Made by a program: the position numbers and the translations under genes. A stretch of DNA of 47,113 nt from an uncultured Bacillota bacterium (lineage in GTDB: Bacteria > Bacillota_I > Bacilli_A > RF39 > UBA660): assembly GCA_947168485.1 (NCBI GenBank), contig CAMVLZ010000008.1, forward strand, positions 1 to 47,113, given 5' to 3'. The notes under the pieces were generated by a model, which made no database searches, was not told the DNA's origin, and was given only the letters and a program-made list of their open reading frames with translations. Shown here piece by piece: positions 42,175 to 47,113 of the stretch. Position 1 is the first letter of the stretch, and every line of letters starts with the position of its first letter.

Positions 42175-42871
42175 ATTTTTCTATTATATCAATTCTACCT
42201 ATTTCAGTACCATCAAGCAAATTATTCTCTTCAAGCATTCTTTTAGCTTGTCTAGCTACTCCTAAATTACCATCTATTAATTTAATATTACCAAGTATAT
42301 CTATAATTTCATTCTTAATATAACCATAATGAGTACATCCAAGTACTACAGAATCAATATTTTTATCTTTATAATCATCTAAATAATTATGTAATAAATT
42401 AATTATTTCATCATGATCATGATTCTCTATAGCATTAGCTAAACCACTACACTCTATTAAATAGATATTCTCATCACTTTGATTATTATTAATTAGTTCA
42501 TGTAGTCTATCACTATTAATAGTACCAGGAGTCGCTAAAAGTATTATATTTTTATAATTATTATCAGTTGCTACTTTAATCGCAGGTTCTGTTCCAATAA
42601 ATATTAAATCTTTATATTCTTCTCTAAGTCTTTTAATACATCTAGTAGTCGCAGTATTACAAGCTACTATAACTTCTTTAACTCCCTCTTTTTTCAAATA
42701 TTCTACTATATCAGAAACAATTACCCATAATTCTTCATCACTCTTTTCACCATATGGATTATGAGAAGAATCTTGATAATAAATAATATTTTCATAAGGC
42801 ATTAACTTCTTAACTTCTTCTAATACATTTAAACCACCTATACCAGAATCAAACATACCTATCTTGTACAT
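42173..42871 (-). CDS. murI: glutamate racemase
   Basis: Makes D-glutamate for peptidoglycan. 232 aa, slightly short. FDSGIGGLNVL at the N-terminus, catalytic Cys71 in VACNTATT, TEPAIK, LATPGT and the second catalytic Cys179 in LGCTHYGYI are all present. ATG at 42871 preceded by GGTGAT; TTG one codon upstream is less likely. Own extended -10 promoter and terminator. Confidence 0.96.
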   Translation of the reverse strand: MYKIGMFDSGIGGLNVLEEVKKLMPYENIIYYQDSSHNPYGEKSDEELWVIVSDIVEYLKKEGVKEVIVACNTATTRCIKRLREEYKDLIFIGTEPAIKVATDNNYKNIILLATPGTINSDRLHELINNNQSDENIYLIECSGLANAIENHDHDEIINLLHNYLDDYKDKNIDSVVLGCTHYGYIKNEIIDILGNIKLIDGNLGVARQAKRMLEENNLLDGTEIGRIDIIEK

Positions 42872-42890
42872 CAAATCACCTTCTAAAAGA

Positions 42891-42899
42891 ATTATAACA
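42891..42899 (-). promoter_or_regulatory. extended -10 promoter of murI
   Basis: TGT-TATAAT, placed about 5 nt after the U-tract of the terminator at 42906-42923; no -35 seen. Confidence 0.5.
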
Positions 42900-42901
42900 T
42901 A

Positions 42902-42923
42902 TAAAAAGACTCATATGAGTCTT
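42902..42923 (-). terminator. intrinsic terminator after the 278-aa gene
   Basis: 9-bp palindromic stem AAGACTCAT / ATGAGTCTT (42906-42923) followed by T; the TAA stop (42922-42924) is at the stem base. Confidence 0.8.
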
Positions 42924-43758
42924 ATTTTTTTAATAATGTTTTCTTTCTAGTTATTACATCTAAACAATTATCTAATTTATTACTTAATTTAAAATAATCA
43001 TTCATTACTTCTAAAGGTTTATTCTCTTTAGAATCAGTACCATCAATACAATAATATTCACTATCTCCATTGATAACATTAATCATATGATTAAAATTAG
43101 CACTAAGTACATTTAATTTTACTTCTTCATCCATACATAAAGGTAATATATCTTCATATACTCTTTTCTTTAAATATAATCTCTTATAATTATCAATTAA
43201 TAATTTATAATCTTCTTCATTAACAGAATAACCATCCATAAAATCAGTTAATCTCTCACTAGTCTTTTTAAAACTCTTTTTTTGTTTTTCTATATCATCA
43301 AATAAATAATTAGTATAAGCTATAGCCATACTTTTATTATTATTTAAGAAACAAGCAACACTATCCATATAACCTTCTTTATTTCTTAATAAATAACTAC
43401 AATCTTTACTAAATACTTTATATTTATCTTCACAATAATTATTATTTAATCTATATAAATAAAACTCACTCAATTCAGTATACTTATCATAATCAAGTAT
43501 TTCTTCATCTATATTAGAAAAATCATAAGCAAGTAAATTCTTTACATTATCTTCATCAATTAAAGTAGAATTCTTTTTAGACAATTTAGCTAAAAAATCT
43601 AAATATACTCCAATTAAATAATTCTCTTGAGCAACTTGAAAAGACAAAGTAGAATACCCTTCATTTTTATTAGTATAATTTAACAAAAAATTATTAAATC
43701 CACCAACTTTACGATCATAGAAATCTTTCCAAATATTCTCAAAATTCAATACATGCAT
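42922..43758 (-). CDS. unknown 278-aa helical protein
   Basis: Not recognised. Soluble, mainly helical and charged (MHVLNFENIWKDFYDRK ... LDVITRKKTLLKK) with scattered Cys and no membrane segment. It lies 19 nt after the CorA gene and shares its promoter, and ends in its own terminator. GGTGG lies upstream of the ATG. Function cannot be inferred beyond co-transcription with a divalent-cation transporter. Confidence 0.7.
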   Translation of the reverse strand: MHVLNFENIWKDFYDRKVGGFNNFLLNYTNKNEGYSTLSFQVAQENYLIGVYLDFLAKLSKKNSTLIDEDNVKNLLAYDFSNIDEEILDYDKYTELSEFYLYRLNNNYCEDKYKVFSKDCSYLLRNKEGYMDSVACFLNNNKSMAIAYTNYLFDDIEKQKKSFKKTSERLTDFMDGYSVNEEDYKLLIDNYKRLYLKKRVYEDILPLCMDEEVKLNVLSANFNHMINVINGDSEYYCIDGTDSKENKPLEVMNDYFKLSNKLDNCLDVITRKKTLLKK

Positions 43759-43777
43759 CGAACCACCTCTTTAATAA

Positions 43778-44722
43778 CTATAACATATTTTTTATTTTTA
43801 ACAAAATTGCGATTAATATAGAAAGAGTAAGACTACTAACAAGAATAATTAATGCAGAAAATGGAAATTTACCAATTACTCCTAAATCTACATTCATACC
43901 TAAAAATGAATAAATCATAGTAGGAATAGATAATACAATTGTTGCTCCTGCTAAAAACTTCATCACATTATTTAAATTATTAGACACAATAGTCGCATAA
44001 GTATCAGTAATACTTCCTAAAATGTTTCTATATATTTCTGATTGTTCAATAGCTTGTCTATTTTCAATTATCGCATCTTCTAATAAATCTTCATCTTCAT
44101 CATATAAAGGTAAAACTATACCTTTACTTAGTTTTTTAAGAACTAAATCATTTGCTCTTAAAGAAGTAATAAAATAAACTAATGTTTTCTCTAAATCTAA
44201 CATATCTATTAAATCTTTATTAGATGTTGACTTAGCTAAAGTTTCTTCTTTAATTTCAATTTTTCTATTTACAATTTTTAATGCTCTTTGATAACTAGAA
44301 GATGTAGTTAATAATATTTGAATTAAAAATCTAGTCTTTTTAGCAGTTCTAAAATTCTTAATTCTATTCTTTTTAAAATCATTTAATACATTAGTACCTG
44401 TAGGAGAAATAGTAACAACAAAATTATTTTCTGAAATAATAATACCTAATGGTCTAGTACTATAAGTAAAATGACCATCATCATCTTCTAAATAAGGAGT
44501 ATCTACAACAACCAATATCGCATTACCACTCTCTTCTATTCTCGGAGTTTCTTCCTCATCTAACATCTTTAAAATAAGATCTTCATCTATATCAGTAACA
44601 CTAACTACCTTCTCTATCTCCTCCTGAGTAGGCGATACCATATCAATCCAAGAATCAACACTAAATCTTTTAGCCTTTTTTAATTTTTTCTCTACCGCAG
44701 TAGTCTTATAAATTTTCAACAT
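43778..44722 (-). CDS. CorA-family divalent-cation transporter
   Basis: 314 aa, normal length. An N-terminal cytoplasmic domain (ILVVVDTPYL, TISPTGTNVL) is followed by a long stalk helix (about 150-245) and two C-terminal TM helices. TM1 ends with the signature YSFLGMNVDL, containing GMN (near residue 276). It carries Mg2+ and possibly Co2+ or Ni2+ as a pentamer. GGTGAT before the ATG; a near-consensus promoter upstream. Confidence 0.92.
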   Translation of the reverse strand: MLKIYKTTAVEKKLKKAKRFSVDSWIDMVSPTQEEIEKVVSVTDIDEDLILKMLDEEETPRIEESGNAILVVVDTPYLEDDDGHFTYSTRPLGIIISENNFVVTISPTGTNVLNDFKKNRIKNFRTAKKTRFLIQILLTTSSSYQRALKIVNRKIEIKEETLAKSTSNKDLIDMLDLEKTLVYFITSLRANDLVLKKLSKGIVLPLYDEDEDLLEDAIIENRQAIEQSEIYRNILGSITDTYATIVSNNLNNVMKFLAGATIVLSIPTMIYSFLGMNVDLGVIGKFPFSALIILVSSLTLSILIAILLKIKNML

Positions 44723-44750
44723 AATATCACCAGCCCTTCTCTATCGGCTT

Positions 44751-44779
44751 ATTATATCATATAAAGCATTATTTATCAA
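44751..44779 (-). promoter_or_regulatory. promoter of the corA-like gene
   Basis: -35 TTGATA (44774-44779), 17-nt spacer, TGA-TATAAT extended -10 (44751-44756). The best promoter in the window apart from that of rplS. Confidence 0.8.
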
Positions 44780-44783
44780 TAAA

Positions 44784-44812
44784 ACAAAAAAAGCACCAAT
44801 AAATTGATGCTT
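44784..44812 (-). terminator. intrinsic terminator after the 225-aa gene
   Basis: 9-bp stem AAGCATCAA / TTGGTGCTT with one wobble pair (44791-44812), followed by seven T. The TAA stop (44811-44813) overlaps the stem base. Confidence 0.85.
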
Positions 44813-45488
44813 AAATCTTTTTAACTTTAATATTCTTAACATTCAAATCACTATCAATCATTTCTATAATAGAATTATTGATATCAAAAGAATTCTCATC
44901 ATAATATACTTTATCAGAATAATTTCTATCTAAACTATCAAATATCTTTAAATCACAAGAATAAGGACTTCTCTTAACAATTCCCTTATACCAATAATCA
45001 TTCGCACTAATATGATGAACATTAACAAATCTATAAACACCATCATTACTATTTAGAAATGATTTATAGATTTCATTATCTCTATCACAAAATTCTCTAT
45101 AATTACAAAAGCACTTAACATTTTCATTAAAAGACTCTAATTCAAAATTATAATTAGTATCAGAATAAATATTATTACTCTTTTTCTTTATATTTAAACA
45201 CATACTATCAGTATTCTTAGTAAAAGTAATAATATCATCAAAATCACCACTAAATAAATTTTCATCTCTAGGAATTAAACATAAAGTAAACTTCTTCTCA
45301 TTAAAATACATATCATATTTCTTACCATTATATAAAGCAGCATGTTTAAATACATTTCTACTATCTTCAACATATTTCTCATCAACATATAAATTATCAA
45401 ACCAATTATTCACAATAAAGTTTAATTCATTATCATATTGTTGCTCTTTAAAAGTTTTTTCTAATAATATTTCCTTCATATCAATCAT
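44811..45488 (-). CDS. unknown 225-aa cytoplasmic protein
   Basis: Not recognised. No signal or TM. Mixed charged and aromatic sequence with several Cys in the middle (KCFCNYREFC about 124-133) and HH at about 157. The start at 45488 follows GGTGATATAG; a second ATG at residue 4 is possible. It comes 51 nt after the one-TM accessory gene and the ABC exporter gene, likely in the same operon, so a link with that export system (immunity, modification or regulation) is possible but unproven. Confidence 0.65.
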   Translation of the reverse strand: MIDMKEILLEKTFKEQQYDNELNFIVNNWFDNLYVDEKYVEDSRNVFKHAALYNGKKYDMYFNEKKFTLCLIPRDENLFSGDFDDIITFTKNTDSMCLNIKKKSNNIYSDTNYNFELESFNENVKCFCNYREFCDRDNEIYKSFLNSNDGVYRFVNVHHISANDYWYKGIVKRSPYSCDLKIFDSLDRNYSDKVYYDENSFDINNSIIEMIDSDLNVKNIKVKKI

Positions 45489-45539
45489 CTATATCACCAC
45501 CAGAAACAAGTCATATAATAACACTTTTACCTACATTTA

Positions 45540-45926
45540 TCAAGAATATATAGATCTAAATATACTAATTAATCTTATTCTCTTACTAATAATATTACCA
45601 GTAATAACATCATTATTTTTATAATGATTTTTCTTATCAATTATAATAACTAATTCAGAATAATAATTATCTCTATGAATAATATTCTTATTATATTTAA
45701 TAATCTTATAATCATATCTATTATCATCTATATAAATACTTTTATTATTTCTAACTAATTTAAAATCATAACTATCTACTAACAAATCATATTTATTATT
45801 ACCCATATAAATCATATTAATAGATCTATAATACTTAATCTTATAATTATAACTAAATACAATCAATAAACCAGTACAAATGAGAATACAAAATATCAAT
45901 AATTTAATAATATATCTATCTCTCAT
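45540..45926 (-). CDS. one-TM small protein, possible exporter accessory
   Basis: 128 aa. N-terminal TM (about 6-26, IIKLLIFCILICTGLLIVFSY), then a beta-rich extracytoplasmic part (YKIKYYRSINMIY, DYKIIKYNKN, DVITGNIISKRIRLISIF). Such one-TM proteins with a small barrel-like domain often accompany bacteriocin ABC exporters (HlyD-like accessory role); the match here is by architecture only. The ATG at 45926 follows GGTGAT and overlaps the exporter gene by 11 nt, so the two are translationally coupled. Stop TGA followed directly by TAA. Confidence 0.6.
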   Translation of the reverse strand: MRDRYIIKLLIFCILICTGLLIVFSYNYKIKYYRSINMIYMGNNKYDLLVDSYDFKLVRNNKSIYIDDNRYDYKIIKYNKNIIHRDNYYSELVIIIDKKNHYKNNDVITGNIISKRIRLISIFRSIYS

Positions 45927-47113
45927 GAATATCACCATTCTTAATCTCAATACATCTATCAAATAATTTCTTATTATTATTACGATGACTAATCACAATA
46001 ATAGTTTTATCACTATATAATTTAAATATATTTTCAAGTATCTTTTTCTCTTTAGATATATCAATCTGATTAAGAGCTTCATCAAATATATAAATATTAG
46101 TATTCTTAATAATACTACGAGCTAAAATAATTCTTTGTCTCTCACCACTACTAAAATTAATACCACCATCTTCACATATATCATTATCTTTACAAAAATC
46201 AATCAAACAACATTCAATAACTTTATCATATTCTTCTTTAGAATAATCTTTATACATACAAATATTATTATATAAAGTATCAAAAAAAATATACTCATTA
46301 TTACTAACATAGCAAATATTATTTCTAATAGAATCTAAATGATAATGATTAATATCTATATCATTAATAGATATCATCCCATAAGGAATTAATACATATC
46401 TCATAATCATCTTCATCAAAGTAGATTTACCACTACCACTCTTTCCTACAATAAGTATTTTTTCTCCTAAATGAATATTAAAATTACAATTATTAAATAT
46501 TATCTTATTACCAATCTTATAATTTAAATTAGTAATTTTAATATTACCAATCATATTATATGGAAGATAATAATAAGAATGAGAAAAATATTCTTTCTTA
46601 ATATTAAATAAATCATCTACTCTCTTCTTAGAAATATTAAAGTCATTATAATTACCTATAAAATCAATAATACGATTACTACTAGAATTAAAATAATTAA
46701 AAAATATCTCATATAAAAATAAATCTATTAATAATAATTTACCCTTAATAACATAATAACTACCAAGTAAAAATATAATTATAATTAAAATATTATTAAA
46801 TACAGATTTACTACTATTATAGATAAACTTACTCCTAATATATTTATAACTATAATTAAGATAATAATTATATTTCATAGAAAACTCATCAATAAATCTC
46901 TTCTCACTATGAGTATTCTTTAAAGTAAGAGAATTATTAATACCTTCAACTAACTTAGTATTAACTTTATCCTCTATCTTTTTTAATTTAACTATTTTAT
47001 CTTCAAAATACTTTTTACTAAATATAAACATAATACCCATAATAATAAAATAACTAATTACATACATAGTAATCTTCTTATTAATATTAAACATAAATAT
47101 AAGAAATATTATT
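45916..47113 (-). CDS. ABC exporter, TMD-NBD C-terminal part (5' end beyond window)
   Basis: The frame stays open to the window edge, so the N-terminus is missing. Residue numbers count from the Met at 47094. TM helices lie at about 8-26, 100-118 and 120-137 (the last part of an exporter TMD), then a complete NBD: Walker A GKSGSGKST (217-225), signature FSSGERQR (314-321), Walker B NIYIFDEALNQID (333-345), H-loop VISHRN. The Q-loop glutamine is replaced by Asn (CYVSNNEYIFF). This layout fits peptide/bacteriocin exporters (PCAT or lantibiotic type); whether a C39 peptidase domain sits in front cannot be seen here. Confidence 0.82.
   Translation of the reverse strand, partial: IIFLIFMFNINKKITMYVISYFIIMGIMFIFSKKYFEDKIVKLKKIEDKVNTKLVEGINNSLTLKNTHSEKRFIDEFSMKYNYYLNYSYKYIRSKFIYNSSKSVFNNILIIIIFLLGSYYVIKGKLLLIDLFLYEIFFNYFNSSSNRIIDFIGNYNDFNISKKRVDDLFNIKKEYFSHSYYYLPYNMIGNIKITNLNYKIGNKIIFNNCNFNIHLGEKILIVGKSGSGKSTLMKMIMRYVLIPYGMISINDIDINHYHLDSIRNNICYVSNNEYIFFDTLYNNICMYKDYSKEEYDKVIECCLIDFCKDNDICEDGGINFSSGERQRIILARSIIKNTNIYIFDEALNQIDISKEKKILENIFKLYSDKTIIVISHRNNNKKLFDRCIEIKNGDIHER

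Noticed and set aside
1-47113. tRNA or rRNA genes
   Set aside because: No GC-rich cloverleaf or rRNA-like stretch stood out in this AT-rich sequence; the only tRNA-related element seen is the T-box.

Overview
The window is 47 kb of very AT-rich DNA in which every supported gene lies on the minus strand, so transcription runs from the right end to the left. Gene content and order (rpsU-yqeY-ybeY-dgkA-cdd-era-recO with glyQS further on, infC-rpmI-rplT-rpsB-tsf-frr, rimM-trmD-rplS) point to a low-GC Firmicute of class Bacilli. It is probably one of the uncultured, gut-type, small-genome lineages near RF39/Erysipelotrichales; that placement is inference from gene style. Tryptophan is written TGG throughout and TGA is used as a stop (end of era, end of cdd), so the standard bacterial code applies and not the Mycoplasma code.

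Layout in transcription order (right to left). 47.1-44.8 kb: the C-terminal part of a peptide-type ABC exporter, cut by the window edge, a small one-TM partner and an unknown protein. 44.7-42.2 kb: a CorA-type transporter, an unknown protein and murI. 42.1-37.2 kb: a YfhO-type membrane protein split by one in-frame TGA, a TMEM43-like protein and a CotH-like protein. 37.0-36.7 kb: two tiny overlapping genes for double-glycine-leader peptides with GxxxG motifs, a candidate two-peptide bacteriocin. 36.6-31.6 kb: rpsU, a zinc-ribbon membrane protein, yqeY, a VanZ-like protein, ybeY, dgkA, cdd, era and recO. 31.5-25.3 kb: surface cassette 2. 25.2-21.4 kb: a chagasin-like inhibitor, then a T-box-controlled operon of a LOG-like protein, a serine hydrolase and glycyl-tRNA synthetase. 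20.7-12.7 kb: surface cassette 1. 12.6-7.8 kb: infC-rpmI-rplT-rpsB-tsf, a lipoprotein and frr. 7.8-0 kb: HAD phosphatase, membrane protein, YgjP-like peptidase, SpoU-type methyltransferase, rimM, trmD, an NPxTG surface protein, a charged membrane protein and the start of rplS.

The accessory core is the pair of surface cassettes. Each encodes an 86-aa one-TM peptide, a roughly 345-aa one-TM protein and a giant repeat protein (1610 or 2244 aa). All six products carry the same short motif directly after the membrane segment (aromatic-x-N, then in four of them an A-[IL]-D-E-L-x3-C ending), which suggests a shared assembly or docking module. The giant proteins contain Listeria-Bacteroides (InlB B-type) repeats and long Ser/Thr-rich repeats, with recent tandem duplications and an identical DNA block of about 445 bp shared between the two loci.

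Regulation is unusually readable. There is a compact glycine T-box whose Stem I has room for only a short hairpin, an L20-type attenuator before infC, a hairpin leader before rplS, and many TGn-TATAAT promoters placed directly against the U-tract of the preceding terminator. In about 17 genes the stop codon lies inside the intrinsic terminator hairpin, a signature associated with transcription running ahead of translation. S2 and L20 both carry an added Lys/Glu-rich linker and a Rho_N/SAP-like tail, and infC appears to start at AUA.
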